Counted from the first letter of the stretch, positions 33,549 to 42,789 are shown. The stretch: DNA of 64,000 nt from Candidatus Aalborgicola defluviihabitans (GCA_016705575.1 JADIXX010000002.1:62001-126000); one strand, 5' to 3'. Numbers and translations are program-made. Notes: a model not told the origin generated them from the sequence alone.

Positions 33549-34355
33549 TCATAGGAATCCGAACCGCCGTGCGTGCCATGTTAGAAACGCAGGCGAAGGG
33601 CCGAAACGCTCTGGAAAACGAATGCGTTGCCGATCAAAACGCAATAGGCTTTCCGTGATGAAGCTATCGCCCTTGTTGGCTTTCACTTGGGACGACACGC
33701 GGACCGTGAAATCGGGCATCACCGTAATCAACCCTTGGTCATACGCTCGGTCGTGCAGGGCAGACAGGCACAGACCATTTTGCGGGTTGAGGCGGTTATG
33801 GGTGTCCTCACTCCACGGCACGATGTGGCTGGCAATGACCAGCTTTTCGTGCTGTAGACCGCTGATGCAGCAGGTCGCGTTGTAGCTGCTAAGCACCGCA
33901 CGCCGGAAGCGTGCCTGATTGACCCGCACTAGCACAGTGGCACTCCGGGTCTTACCTTCTTCCAAAATCGACAACTCCTCGGCAGTTGGCCACTCTTCCA
34001 GCAAACCTGCATCGGGTTGAACCTCATGGCGCCTTGCAAGACCGTCATATTCAGCAGCAGCCTCCAGCGCCACAGCGTCCCAGTTGGTTTGTAGTTCATT
34101 CCAGATTTGCTTATCCAATGCGGAAGCATTGCCCATGCCGCTACGCCCACTGGCAACGATCACTGGATCAAGACTGGCCAAATTGACCAGCTTCAATGCG
34201 ATGGAACCGGGTGTACGGCCAATCCATTGCGCGAGTTCAATGAGCTTGGGATTGCGTTGGTGCAACTGGCCAAACGGTAGCTGCAAATAGACGTGCAACG
34301 CCGCCAATGTCTGCGCTCTCGTCCAGTTATTACGTGCGGCGGCTTCTGTGGCCAT
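33549..34355 (-). CDS. HNH endonuclease domain protein
   Basis: 268 residues from ATG 34355 (GGAGG lies nine bases upstream). The C-terminal HNH module has CCISGLQHEKLVIASHIVPW, then NRLNPQNGLCLSALHDRAYDQGLITV, with paired Cys missing but the His-Asn-His core present. The N-terminal part (WTRAQTLAALHVYLQLPFGQLH...) resembles the N-terminus of HNH proteins annotated as putative restriction endonucleases. No methyltransferase gene is nearby, so a restriction role is not supported here. Confidence 0.85.
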   Translation of the reverse strand: MATEAAARNNWTRAQTLAALHVYLQLPFGQLHQRNPKLIELAQWIGRTPGSIALKLVNLASLDPVIVASGRSGMGNASALDKQIWNELQTNWDAVALEAAAEYDGLARRHEVQPDAGLLEEWPTAEELSILEEGKTRSATVLVRVNQARFRRAVLSSYNATCCISGLQHEKLVIASHIVPWSEDTHNRLNPQNGLCLSALHDRAYDQGLITVMPDFTVRVSSQVKANKGDSFITESLLRFDRQRIRFPERFGPSPAFLTWHARRFGFL

Positions 34356-34668
34356 GACTCGTCCCTCCGGTTGCAAGAGTCAGTATGCCAGGTGGGACGC
34401 CGAAGCTACTTCAACACTCAAACGCCCCAATGGGCCGACAACTGCTCGTTCCACTGCAATATTGCGCCAATGCGCGCGATGAAGTTTTCAAGAGTGTCAA
34501 AGGCCGCTCCGTCAACTTCATCAAACTCGGCAAGTCGCAGCGCATGAAAGGTGTGCCACACATGGTCAGGCCTTGTAGTTGCTGGCGTCACGGTTGCAAT
34601 AGTCAAATACGCTGAAGTTACTCAATGCCGGCTCCTGATTGGACAAAGCGTAAGGCGCCAACCCAGCT

Positions 34669-34699
34669 CTGTCACCCAGGGCTTTGCCTGGGGTGACAG
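34669..34699. other. Hairpin upstream of aroG
   Basis: Arms of 12 and 13 bases, perfect except for one bulged C, with a six-base loop. No T-run follows. It may mark the end of an upstream transcript or a cruciform; role unknown. Confidence 0.5.
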
Positions 34700-34764
34700 C
34701 CGCAAACGACCCTTACAAACTGGTACCCAGCGCTATCCACATAAAATAGCATCAAAGTACAACC

Positions 34765-34807
34765 CAGCCCTCGTCCAATCTACACAAGTAGCTATCGATT
34801 TCATAGT
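34765..34807 (+). repeat. 43-bp dispersed repeat, copy D (abuts aroG start)
   Basis: CAGCCCTCGT-N16-GCTAT-N7-ATAGT. The final T at 34807 is directly followed by the aroG ATG, so the repeat occupies the whole ribosome-binding region and no Shine-Dalgarno sequence is visible. Confidence 0.85.
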
Positions 34808-35899
34808 ATGCCGAACACCCACACTGCGCGCCTGACCACCCACGACTCCACCCGCATCGACGACACCCGCATCAGCGCCGTGCGTCCCCTCATCACCCCG
34901 GCCCTGCTGGAAGAAAAGCTGCCCGTGCCGCAAGCCGCCCAGGCGCTGGTGGAGATTAGCCGCGCCGCCATCTCCAACGTACTGCACGGCCAGGACGACC
35001 GCCTCATCGTGGTGGTGGGGCCGTGCTCCATCCACAACCATGACCAGGCCATGGAATACGCGCGCCAGCTTCAGCGCCAGGCCGATGCACTGAAGGACGA
35101 CCTGCTGGTGGTGATGCGCGTGTATTTCGAGAAACCCCGCACCACGGTGGGCTGGAAGGGCTACATCAACGATCCGCACCTGGACGACAGCTTTGCCATC
35201 AACGAAGGCCTGGAAATGGCCCGCCGGCTGGTGCTGGACGTGCTGGAACTGGGCCTGCCCGTGGCCACCGAGTTTCTGGACCTGCTCTCGCCCCAGTTCA
35301 TCAGCGAACTGGTCAGTTGGGGCGCCATTGGCGCACGCACCACCGAGAGCCAGAGCCACCGCCAGCTGGCCAGCGGCCTGTCGTGCCCGGTGGGTTTCAA
35401 GAACGGCACCGACGGCGGCATCAAGGTCGCCACTGATGCCATCCAGGCGGCCAAGGCGCCACACGCCTTCATGGGCATGACCAAGATGGGCCAGACCGCT
35501 ATTTTTGAGACCCGTGGCAATGACGACTGCCACGTGATTTTGCGTGGTGGCAAGCAAACCAACTACGCCAAGGCCGACGTGGACGCCGCCTGCGCCTTGC
35601 TCAAGGCCGCCGGCCTGCGCGAGCAGGTGATGATTGACGTGAGCCACGCCAACAGCAGCAAGCAGCACGCACGCCAGATCGTGGTGGCGTCCGAAGTGGC
35701 GGCCCAGATTGCAGCCGGAGACCAGCGCATCACCGGCATCATGATTGAGAGCCACCTCCAGGAAGGCCGCCAGGACATCGTGCCCGGCGCGCCGCTGAAG
35801 CACGGCGTCTCGGTTACAGATGCCTGCATCAGCATGGAGCAAACCATACCGGTTTTGCAGCAGCTGGCGGCAGCAGTTAAAGCCAGAAGAGCACGCTAG
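34808..35899 (+). CDS. aroG: 3-deoxy-7-phosphoheptulonate (DAHP) synthase, class I
   Basis: First step of the shikimate pathway: phosphoenolpyruvate plus erythrose 4-phosphate. It has 363 residues, AroG/AroF/AroH type. Motifs are VGPCSIHNHDQAMEYA, VMRVYFEKPRTTVGWKGYIN, GARTTESQSHRQLASGLSCP-like, VMIDVSHANSSKQ and ITGIMIESHL. Which amino acid inhibits it cannot be read here. The start lacks a visible ribosome-binding site and the stop TAG is the first three bases of repeat copy E. Confidence 0.96.
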   Translation: MPNTHTARLTTHDSTRIDDTRISAVRPLITPALLEEKLPVPQAAQALVEISRAAISNVLHGQDDRLIVVVGPCSIHNHDQAMEYARQLQRQADALKDDLLVVMRVYFEKPRTTVGWKGYINDPHLDDSFAINEGLEMARRLVLDVLELGLPVATEFLDLLSPQFISELVSWGAIGARTTESQSHRQLASGLSCPVGFKNGTDGGIKVATDAIQAAKAPHAFMGMTKMGQTAIFETRGNDDCHVILRGGKQTNYAKADVDAACALLKAAGLREQVMIDVSHANSSKQHARQIVVASEVAAQIAAGDQRITGIMIESHLQEGRQDIVPGAPLKHGVSVTDACISMEQTIPVLQQLAAAVKARRAR

Positions 35900-35939
35900 C
35901 CCTTGTATTCATTGATTGTTCAGCTAACAAATTGATAGC
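35897..35939 (+). repeat. 43-bp dispersed repeat, copy E (aroG stop to next start)
   Basis: TAGCCCTTGT-N16-GCTAA-N7-ATAGC. It provides the aroG stop codon and ends one base before the start of the amidotransferase gene, so it is the entire spacer between two co-directional genes. Confidence 0.85.
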
Positions 35940-35940
35940 T

Positions 35941-36657
35941 ATGAAACTTTGCATTCTTGACAACGACATTCTGGAAGGCCATCTGCACGAGACCTACTCC
36001 AGCTTTGGCGCCCTGTTCATCCGATTATTCGAAGGCGTGGGCGTCGACTGGACCATGGACGTGTTCAACACCCAACATGGCCAGTACCCGGCGTCGTTTG
36101 ACACCTATGACGCCGTGCTTTTGACCGGCAGCCGGGCCGATTCGTTTTCCGATGAACCGTGGGTGGTGGAATTGCGCCGGCAGGTCACCGCGCTGTTGCA
36201 ATCGGGCAAGAAAATGGTTGGCGTGTGTTTTGGCCACCAGCTCATCGCCTTGTGCATGGGCGCTCCGGTCGGCCGTGCACCGCAAGGTTGGGGCGCTGGG
36301 CGCATGACCTATGACTGGCACCGCCCCGACCTGCCGCACCAGGCCGATCGCACGCAAATTGCCCTCTTGGCCAGCCACCAGGACCAGGTGTTGGAATTGC
36401 CACCCGGCGCCACGCTGGTGGCCAGCAGCGACTTTTGCCCGGTGGCGGCGTTCACGGTGGGTGACGCCGTGTTCTGCATCCAGCCCCATCCTGAATTTGA
36501 AGAAAGCTTAAGCGCCCACCTGATCGACAAGCGCCGCGACATGCTCGGTGAAGAAAAATACCAGGCCAGCCGCGCCAGCCTGGAACACGGCCACGAAGGC
36601 GAAGATGTAGCCCGCATGGTGGTAGCCTTTCTGGAAGGTACCCGGCCGGCGCCTTGA
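35941..36657 (+). CDS. Class I glutamine amidotransferase (GuaA-like, COG0518)
   Basis: Stand-alone GATase1 domain of 238 residues. The nucleophile is in MVGVCFGHQLIALCMG (Cys near residue 98), and the catalytic His-Glu is in CIQPHPEFEESL. The fold and N-terminus (CILDNDILEGHL...) resemble proteins annotated GMP synthase-like that act on unknown amines such as gamma-glutamyl compounds. A separate synthetase domain is absent. It directly follows aroG across repeat copy E. Confidence 0.88.
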   Translation: MKLCILDNDILEGHLHETYSSFGALFIRLFEGVGVDWTMDVFNTQHGQYPASFDTYDAVLLTGSRADSFSDEPWVVELRRQVTALLQSGKKMVGVCFGHQLIALCMGAPVGRAPQGWGAGRMTYDWHRPDLPHQADRTQIALLASHQDQVLELPPGATLVASSDFCPVAAFTVGDAVFCIQPHPEFEESLSAHLIDKRRDMLGEEKYQASRASLEHGHEGEDVARMVVAFLEGTRPAP

Positions 36658-36916
36658 TCCCGTGTGTGTCTGGGGGGGACAGTGAGAAGACAGGCCCCGG
36701 GCCGTGGATGTGCCCGGGGAGGTTTGGCTTTGCGGCGTGGCCCTTGTGGGGCTGTCTGCACAACGGTGGCTTGTGGCCGGTGTTGCTGTGTTGGGGCTGT
36801 TGGTAGCAGTTGCATCCAGTGTAGACCGATGGCCATGGCAGACAATTGCGTTGTTGCCCATAAATATTCAATATTTGGCATACTCTGCTTTAAATTTGTA
36901 TATTTAAGCTATCCAC
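36658..36916. other. 259-base gap before the Lrp-type regulator
   Basis: G-rich in its left half (GGGGGG at about 36671-36677) and AT-rich just before the regulator start, a likely promoter region. No gene, repeat or hairpin terminator with T-run is visible. Small open frames here have no family features. Confidence 0.45.
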
Positions 36917-37393
36917 ATGAAGCTAGATCGCTATGACCGCCAAATCCTGGAAGTGCTGCAGGTTGATGGCCGCATCAACAACCAGGATCTGGCCGACCGC
37001 ATTGGTCTGTCGCCCTCGCCCTGTCTGCGCCGGGTGCGCGCGCTGGAGGAAGCCGGCCTGATCGTCGGCTACCGTGCCCTGCTGGACGCACGCAAGCTGG
37101 GCCTTACGCTCATGGCGCTGATCCACATTTCCATGGACCTGCACACGCCCGAGCGCTTTGCCAACTTTGACGCTGCCGTGGGCTTGTTGCCCGAGGTGCT
37201 GGAATGTTTGCTTATCACCGGGCAGGACGCCGACTACCAACTCAAGGTGATCGTGCGCGACATGGACCATTACCAGACCCTGCTGCTAAACAAGCTGACC
37301 CGCATTGAGGGCGTAACCGGTGTGCACTCCAGCTTTGTGATGCGCCAGGTCGTCTCCAGGACTGCGCTGGCCTTGTCCACCAGCCCCGACTGA
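36917..37393 (+). CDS. Lrp/AsnC-family transcriptional regulator
   Basis: 158 residues. The N-terminal winged helix-turn-helix is LDRYDRQILEVLQVDGRINNQDLADRIGLSPSPCLRRVRALEEAGLI. The C-terminal RAM/effector domain has LECLLITGQDADYQLKVIVRDMDHYQTLL. Such proteins sense amino acids. The AT-rich gap upstream could hold an autoregulatory site. Neighbours do not show which amino acid is sensed. Confidence 0.93.
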   Translation: MKLDRYDRQILEVLQVDGRINNQDLADRIGLSPSPCLRRVRALEEAGLIVGYRALLDARKLGLTLMALIHISMDLHTPERFANFDAAVGLLPEVLECLLITGQDADYQLKVIVRDMDHYQTLLLNKLTRIEGVTGVHSSFVMRQVVSRTALALSTSPD

Positions 37394-37409
37394 ACCATAA
37401 GGCCTTACC

Positions 37410-38204
37410 ATGTGCCTGATCGCCTGGAACTGGCAACCCCACAACCCAACCACCCGGCTGCTGCTGCTGTCCAACCGCGACGAGTTCTATGCCCGCGCAG
37501 CCCTGCCCCTGCACTGGTGGGATGCCAATGGTGCCAAAGAATCCCGTGTGCTGGCTGGCAAAGACCTGCAGGGCGGCGGCACCTGGCTGGGTGTGAGCCG
37601 CAGTGGCCGACTGGCGGCCCTCACCAACTACCACACCGTTGAAGCACAACGCACGGACGCACCCTCTCGCGGTGAATTGGTGGCGGGCTTTCTGCAAAGC
37701 GATAGTCCAGCTGGCGCGTATCTGGCGCAATTGCGCCAAAACGCCGCCAACTACAACCCGTTCAACCTGCTGGTGTTCGACGGCGCACAGCTGATGGGGC
37801 TGGAAAGCCGGGGCGCTCGCATCCTAAAAATGGAACCAGGCATTGGAGCCGTCTCCAATGCCAACTTTCACACCCCCTGGCCCAAGTTGACCCGCCTGCG
37901 CCAAGCCCTGGAAACCCAGATTGAGCACCAGCAACTGCAGGCCAACCAGCTACTACCGTTGCTGCACAACCGCGATTTGGCACATGACGAAGCCCTGCCA
38001 CGCACCGGTGTCCCACTGGAACTGGAACGCGCGCTGTCTGCCGCCTTCATTGCCACACCCACCTACGGCACACGGGCCTGCAGCGTGGTGGCCGTGCACG
38101 CGGACCACGCCGAATTCACTGAACAAAGTTATGGGCCACAGGGTTTGATTTCCCAGCATCAAGAACGCTTTAACCTGACTGGTAAAGTCGTTAAAGATTT
38201 GTAA
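37410..38204 (+). CDS. NRDE-family protein (TANGO2-like)
   Basis: 264 residues beginning MCLIAWNWQPH, with the family name motif SNRDEFYARAALPLHWW near residues 25-40 and the GGGTWLGVSRSGRLAALTNY block. These proteins form an Ntn-hydrolase-like fold with Cys2 as N-terminal nucleophile after Met removal. Function is poorly known; the eukaryotic homologue TANGO2 is linked to haem or acyl-CoA metabolism. It is 16 bases after the Lrp gene. Confidence 0.9.
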   Translation: MCLIAWNWQPHNPTTRLLLLSNRDEFYARAALPLHWWDANGAKESRVLAGKDLQGGGTWLGVSRSGRLAALTNYHTVEAQRTDAPSRGELVAGFLQSDSPAGAYLAQLRQNAANYNPFNLLVFDGAQLMGLESRGARILKMEPGIGAVSNANFHTPWPKLTRLRQALETQIEHQQLQANQLLPLLHNRDLAHDEALPRTGVPLELERALSAAFIATPTYGTRACSVVAVHADHAEFTEQSYGPQGLISQHQERFNLTGKVVKDL

Positions 38205-38285
38205 ACGCCACCTTGAAGCGCCACAGCAGGTCACCATCTATACCCTTTACCACTGTGCCGCGCTTTTTTCAGCCTGGCAATTTCT

Positions 38286-39452
38286 ATGGCCCTGGCCCCC
38301 GTTCTTCTGCTTTCACTGGTCCTGCACGCGTTCATTGGCTGGCGCGTGGCTCCCGATCTGGCAACCGTCAATATGGCGTTGGGTACTTCCCTATGGGTAG
38401 CCTTGCTGATCAGCGCCCTGCTGGTGCCGCTGGGCTTGCTGGCGCGCATCGTGGCCAAACCCCCGCTGTCCGAATGGCTGACCTGGTTGGGGCTGTTGTG
38501 CATGGGCCTGTTCTCATCGTTGCTGGTGCTCACAGTGTTGCGAGAACTGCTGCTGGCCCTGGCTTGGTTGGTAGATGCCGCATCGCCCGGCAGCGTGTCG
38601 CTGGCCCACCTCCATACCGAAACGGCTTTGGCTTTGCCAATATTGGCGTTGCTCGCCACCGCACTGGGGTTTTGGAACGCGCGCCGTACCGCCGCCGTGG
38701 TACAGGTCGATGTGCCCATCGCCAACCTGCCCGAGACCCTACAAGGCTTTACCGTGGCGCAGATCAGCGATATCCATGTTGGCCCCACCATCAAGACACG
38801 CTACGTGCAGCGCATCGTGGATCGGGTCAACGGACTAAACGCCAACCTGATCGCCATCACTGGTGATTTGGTAGACGGCAGCGTCAATGAACTGGGCCAC
38901 CACATCCAGCCCTTGTCGCAACTCAGCTCCACCCACGGTACCTTTTTTGTAACCGGCAACCATGAGTACTACTCGGGTGCCCATAGCTGGATTACTGCCC
39001 TGCGCAGCTTGGGTGTGCGCGTGCTGATGAACGAGCATGTCCTTATCCATCACAGCACCGATACCCAGGACCCTGAACCCGCTGTGGTGGTGGTTGCTGG
39101 TGTGGCCGATTACAACGCCCACTATTTTGACAAGAGCCACCGCAGCGATCCACAAAAAGCCCTGGAGGGGGCACCGGAACATGCAGTCTTCAAGCTTTTG
39201 CTGGCGCATCAGCCGCGCAGCGCAGAGGCGGCTTCCCAAGCGGGTTTTGATTTGCAGTTGTCTGGTCACACCCACGGTGGCCAGTTCTGGCCCTGGAACC
39301 ACTTTGTGCGCCTCCAGCAACCGTTCACTGCTGGCCTGCACAAGCTACGCGACTTATGGGTCTATACCAGCCGTGGCACCGGTTATTGGGGGCCACCCAA
39401 ACGCTTTGGGGCGCCGTCCGAGATCACGCAGTTGCGACTGGTGCGGGCTTAA
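38286..39452 (+). CDS. Membrane-anchored metallophosphoesterase
   Basis: 388 residues. About four hydrophobic helices in the first 140 residues are followed by a calcineurin-like domain with QISDIHVGPTI, AITGDLVDG, GNHEYYSG, LLAHQPRS and SGHTHGGQFWPW, the full set of metal ligands. Relatives include YkuE-type enzymes that act on UDP-diacylglucosamine or nucleotide substrates; the substrate here is unknown. It is convergent with minE. Confidence 0.92.
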   Translation: MALAPVLLLSLVLHAFIGWRVAPDLATVNMALGTSLWVALLISALLVPLGLLARIVAKPPLSEWLTWLGLLCMGLFSSLLVLTVLRELLLALAWLVDAASPGSVSLAHLHTETALALPILALLATALGFWNARRTAAVVQVDVPIANLPETLQGFTVAQISDIHVGPTIKTRYVQRIVDRVNGLNANLIAITGDLVDGSVNELGHHIQPLSQLSSTHGTFFVTGNHEYYSGAHSWITALRSLGVRVLMNEHVLIHHSTDTQDPEPAVVVVAGVADYNAHYFDKSHRSDPQKALEGAPEHAVFKLLLAHQPRSAEAASQAGFDLQLSGHTHGGQFWPWNHFVRLQQPFTAGLHKLRDLWVYTSRGTGYWGPPKRFGAPSEITQLRLVRA

Positions 39453-39463
39453 GGAAAACCGGT

Positions 39464-39727
39464 TTAACGGCTTTCTGGAAGTTCAATCTTGACTTCCAGG
39501 GTTTCAAGATTGTCCTCACGTCCCTGAATGACTTTGATGTCGGACGGGTTCACCTTCACGTACTTGCTGATCACTGCCACCAATTCACGTTGCAGTTCCA
39601 TCAGTTTTTCTGGCTGCAAGGCATTGCGTCCGGCGCGTTCGTGGGCCAGCAAAATCGACAAGCGTTCCTTGGCAACACTAGCAGTTGATTTTTTCTCACC
39701 CAAAAAAAACGAAAGTAAAGAGGCCAT
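39464..39727 (-). CDS. minE: Cell-division topological specificity factor MinE
   Basis: 87 residues. Stimulates MinD ATPase and sets the oscillating pole-to-pole Min pattern. The N-terminal membrane-targeting part is MASLLSFFLGEKKSTASVAKERL and the helical/anti-MinCD region is LAHERAG with KLMELQRELVAVI. It is four bases after minD. Confidence 0.97.
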   Translation of the reverse strand: MASLLSFFLGEKKSTASVAKERLSILLAHERAGRNALQPEKLMELQRELVAVISKYVKVNPSDIKVIQGREDNLETLEVKIELPESR

Positions 39728-39730
39728 GGT

Positions 39731-40546
39731 TTATTTGCCTCCAAATATGCGCTTGAATAGTCCTTGCTTGGGTGCTTCGGTAAAGCGCATAGGCTTGTCG
39801 GCACCCAGAAAGCGGTCAATCACATCCTTGTACGCTTCGGACACATCACTGCCTTGCAGGTGTACCGCTGGCAAACCTTGGTTGGAGGCCTGCAAAACCG
39901 ATTCGCTCTCGGGAATCACCCCAATCAGCTTGATACGCAAAATGTCCTGAATATCTTCCAGCGACAGCATCTGGCCTTGGTCCACCCGTGAAGGGTTATA
40001 GCGGGTAATCAGCAGGTGTTCCTTGATGGGTTCGCCACCTTCTATTGCGCGCTTGGTCTTGCTGGCCAACATACCCAGAATACGGTCGGAATCGCGCACG
40101 GAAGATACTTCCGGATTGGTCACTACCAGGGCCTCATCAGCGAAATGCATGGCCATCAAAGCACCGGTTTCAATGCCCGCTGGCGAATCGCAAACAATGA
40201 ATTCAAAATCCATGGCGGCTAGATCAGAAAGCACCTTTTCCACGCCAGCTTGCGTCAGTGCATCCTTGTCGCGGGTTTGCGAGGCGGCCAGCACGAACAG
40301 GTTTTCGCATTGTTTGTCCTTGATCAACGCCTGGTTCAAATTAGCTTCGCCCTGGATCACGTTGACCAGGTCATACACCACGCGGCGCTCACAACCCATG
40401 ATCAGATCCAGGTTTCGCAGGCCCACGTCAAAGTCGATTACCGCAGTCTTGTGGCCGCGCAGGGCCAGGCCAGTTGCAAAACTGGCACTGGTGGTGGTTT
40501 TACCCACTCCACCCTTACCCGACGTCACCACAATAATTTTTGCCAT
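39731..40546 (-). CDS. minD: Septum-site determining ATPase MinD
   Basis: 271 residues. The deviant Walker A KGGVGKTT is at residues 11-18. Other motifs are VDFDVGLRNLDLIMG-like (VIDFDVGLRNLDL) and FIVCDSPAGIETGA. The C-terminal amphipathic helix GLFKRIFGGK anchors it to the membrane. The start at 40546 is chosen (MAKIIVVTSGK). It lies between minC and minE. Confidence 0.98.
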   Translation of the reverse strand: MAKIIVVTSGKGGVGKTTTSASFATGLALRGHKTAVIDFDVGLRNLDLIMGCERRVVYDLVNVIQGEANLNQALIKDKQCENLFVLAASQTRDKDALTQAGVEKVLSDLAAMDFEFIVCDSPAGIETGALMAMHFADEALVVTNPEVSSVRDSDRILGMLASKTKRAIEGGEPIKEHLLITRYNPSRVDQGQMLSLEDIQDILRIKLIGVIPESESVLQASNQGLPAVHLQGSDVSEAYKDVIDRFLGADKPMRFTEAPKQGLFKRIFGGK

Positions 40547-40554
40547 AGTTTTCC

Positions 40555-41349
40555 TCAAGCTTTCAAAGCTTCAATAATGAGTTTGTCTTGGCCGTCGTTG
40601 CTTAAACGCACTTGAGCGGCCTTGCCGTGGACAGTGGATGGCAGAGCGTTTTCGCTGGTGCGGTAAATACCCGCAATTGAAATCAGCTCGGGTTCCATGC
40701 ACAACGAAAAAATACGTGCTTCGGTATTGCCACGCGCACCCGCCATGGCCTTGCCGCGCAAGGGCGCATAAACGTGAATGTTGCCATCTGCCGCTACCTC
40801 TGCCCCTTGGTTGACCATGGCCAGCACGACCAGATCACAACCCCGTGCATAAATTTTTTGTCCACTGCGCAAAGGTTTATCAATCACCATAGTGCCAGGA
40901 CCAGGAATTTCACGCACCACCTCGTGGACCACTTCCCTCACAATTTCCTGCACAGCCACGGTTTCCGGTACTTCGGCAATCGGACGAGCCCGATGAATTT
41001 CAACCGGTGCTTCTACCAAACCCACGGCCAAAGCCGCTGCCATGGCATCAGGACTGGCCCCGCGCACCGCAACCGGCACCAGGCTACAGGTTCGCAAAAC
41101 CCTGAGCAAAGGTACCAGATCAAACACGGGGGTTTGCGGGTCCAAGTGCGAAAAATCAATGACCAGCGCGTCATGGTCAAAAAAATCAGGACTCTCTCCC
41201 TGGCTACCAAATTGCGCCAGCAGATCCTTCGCCACCCTATCCACATCACTGGACTTCAGTAGAAGCGCAACCAAGGGCAACTGGGCACTTTTGATTTCGA
41301 ATGATGCAGGCACCTGGTCCGCTCGATGGCTCGGGGAAAAAACAGACAT
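40555..41349 (-). CDS. minC: Septum-site determining protein MinC
   Basis: 264 residues. The N-terminal domain (about 1-110) binds FtsZ and the C-terminal beta-helix domain carries SGQKIYARGCDLVVLAMVNQGAEV and RGKAMAGARGNTEARIFS, which contacts MinD. It is first in minC-minD-minE, read leftward, eight bases before minD. The upstream gap contains DnaA boxes. Confidence 0.96.
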   Translation of the reverse strand: MSVFSPSHRADQVPASFEIKSAQLPLVALLLKSSDVDRVAKDLLAQFGSQGESPDFFDHDALVIDFSHLDPQTPVFDLVPLLRVLRTCSLVPVAVRGASPDAMAAALAVGLVEAPVEIHRARPIAEVPETVAVQEIVREVVHEVVREIPGPGTMVIDKPLRSGQKIYARGCDLVVLAMVNQGAEVAADGNIHVYAPLRGKAMAGARGNTEARIFSLCMEPELISIAGIYRTSENALPSTVHGKAAQVRLSNDGQDKLIIEALKA

Positions 41350-41791
41350 GAAGTTTTAAAAATACGGGAGCATGAAGTGAAGAACAGGGAAGGTAAACCC
41401 GAAGTCGGCGAATCTTACTTGATTGCAAGGCGCGAAACCTGGCGACTGGTGGCTTCTTTTTCACAAGCGCATAAACAGCAACGCCGTAGGTCTGGACAAG
41501 TTTAATATTTGGTGAGACTTGTTCTTCTCTATTGTCTTTAATCTATATAGAAAACATAGTAGTAGTAGATAAGCAAAGCAGCTTGTTGTGCACAAAGCAA
41601 CTTTATTCCGATGAATCAAGGACTTGCACAAGATGAACACCTGTGGGTGACTATGCTTTCGGGTTGTACCAACAAAAGGGACAACTTTTTCTATTTAGCC
41701 AACGTTGTGGATAACTAGTTGTTTGCGTTAAAACTATCCACAGCTTTGTACTTTGACAAATTTTTGTAACTGGGGTGTAGAGTTCGGGCCT
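41350..41791. other. AT-rich intergenic region with DnaA boxes upstream of minC
   Basis: 442 bases between divergent minC and a hydrolase gene. It contains a perfect DnaA box on the minus strand (TGTGGATAA, 41706-41714) and CTATCCACA (41734-41742), the same two box types as the rpmH-dnaA gap, plus weaker TGTGGGTGA (41642-41650). A very AT-rich stretch lies at about 41500-41570. It holds at least two divergent promoters. It could be a DnaA-titration or secondary origin-like site. Confidence 0.55.
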
Positions 41792-42739
41792 ATGAAACTG
41801 ATTATTCGTATCTTGGGTGTTTTATTGCTGGCGAGCGGCGTATTTTTGGTTGCCGGTCTGTTGGCAACCTGGGCGTCAGACCGCACGGTCGCGCAGCTAT
41901 CAGCCCGCTGGGCCCAGCCGCCCTCAAAATTTGTGGAGGTGGGTGGCATGCAGGTCCATTTGCGGGACGAGGGTTCTCGCAATGACCCTTTACCCATCGT
42001 GTTGTTACACGGCACTTCGGCCAGCCTGCATACATGGGATGGATGGGTTGCAAGCTTGAAGGATGAACACCGTGTTATCCGGTTTGATCTACCCGCATTT
42101 GGCCTGACCGGACCCGATCCCCACAACGACTATTCCATTGCCGCCTATGTGAGGTTCGTTGTCGCGGTTATGGACAAGTTGGGAGTGCAACGTTTTGTAT
42201 TGGCAGGTAATTCGCTGGGCGGCCAAATTGCCTGGGAGACGGCGCTAAGTCATCCAGAGCGCGTACGCCAACTGGTGCTTGTGGATGCAGCTGGCTATCC
42301 CTTTGTGCCGACTTCTATACCTATTGGGTTTCGCATTGCCCGCATGCCGGGTTTGCGTGTGCTGATGGAACATGTGCTGCCGCGCGGTGTGGTGGACAGC
42401 AGCGTGCGCAATGTCTATGGTGACCCCAGCAAAGTGACGCGTGAATTGGTAGACCGGTATTACGAATTGACCTTGCGCGCGGGTAATCGCGAGGCGCTGG
42501 CTTACCGGATGGACCAAGGGCTCAGCGGGGATGAAAACCAAATTTCAAAATTAAAATTACCCACACTGATTCTCTGGGGCGACAAGGACCACCTGATTCC
42601 GCTGGACAATGGAAAACGTTTCGCTTTGGACATTGCCGGCTCCAAGCTGGTAGTTTTTGATGATTTGGGCCATGTACCGCACGAGGAAGATCCTAAGAAG
42701 ACGGTGGAGGCACTCAAGGAATTTCTGGCCAAACCATGA
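41792..42739 (+). CDS. Alpha/beta hydrolase with N-terminal membrane anchor
   Basis: 315 residues. The hydrophobic N-terminus (residues 3-25) is a membrane anchor or signal peptide. HGTSASLHTWDGWV holds the oxyanion region, the nucleophile elbow is LAGNSLGGQIAWETAL, the acid is in LILWGDKDHLIPL, and the His is in FDDLGHVPHEEDP. Substrate unknown. The start at 41792 is preferred over an in-frame ATG at 41753. Confidence 0.9.
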   Translation: MKLIIRILGVLLLASGVFLVAGLLATWASDRTVAQLSARWAQPPSKFVEVGGMQVHLRDEGSRNDPLPIVLLHGTSASLHTWDGWVASLKDEHRVIRFDLPAFGLTGPDPHNDYSIAAYVRFVVAVMDKLGVQRFVLAGNSLGGQIAWETALSHPERVRQLVLVDAAGYPFVPTSIPIGFRIARMPGLRVLMEHVLPRGVVDSSVRNVYGDPSKVTRELVDRYYELTLRAGNREALAYRMDQGLSGDENQISKLKLPTLILWGDKDHLIPLDNGKRFALDIAGSKLVVFDDLGHVPHEEDPKKTVEALKEFLAKP

Positions 42740-42789
42740 ACCGATTGCAGCTTAAACCAACCAAAAAGGTCATTAATAGAACTTGAAAT

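Larger units (their letters stand above)
34356..34807. other. 452-base intergenic region upstream of aroG
   Basis: Holds a hairpin CTGTCACCCAGG (34669-34680) with CCTGGGGTGACAG (34687-34699) and copy D of the 43-bp repeat at its right end. A minus-strand 62-codon frame (34418-34606, ending ARIGAILQWNEQLSAHWGV) looks weakly protein-like and could be a gene remnant. Nothing else is recognised. Confidence 0.5.

Noticed and set aside
34418..34606. 62-codon minus-strand frame upstream of aroG
   Set aside because: Weak protein-like ending but no start signal, family or conservation evidence; kept only as a note in the gap entry.
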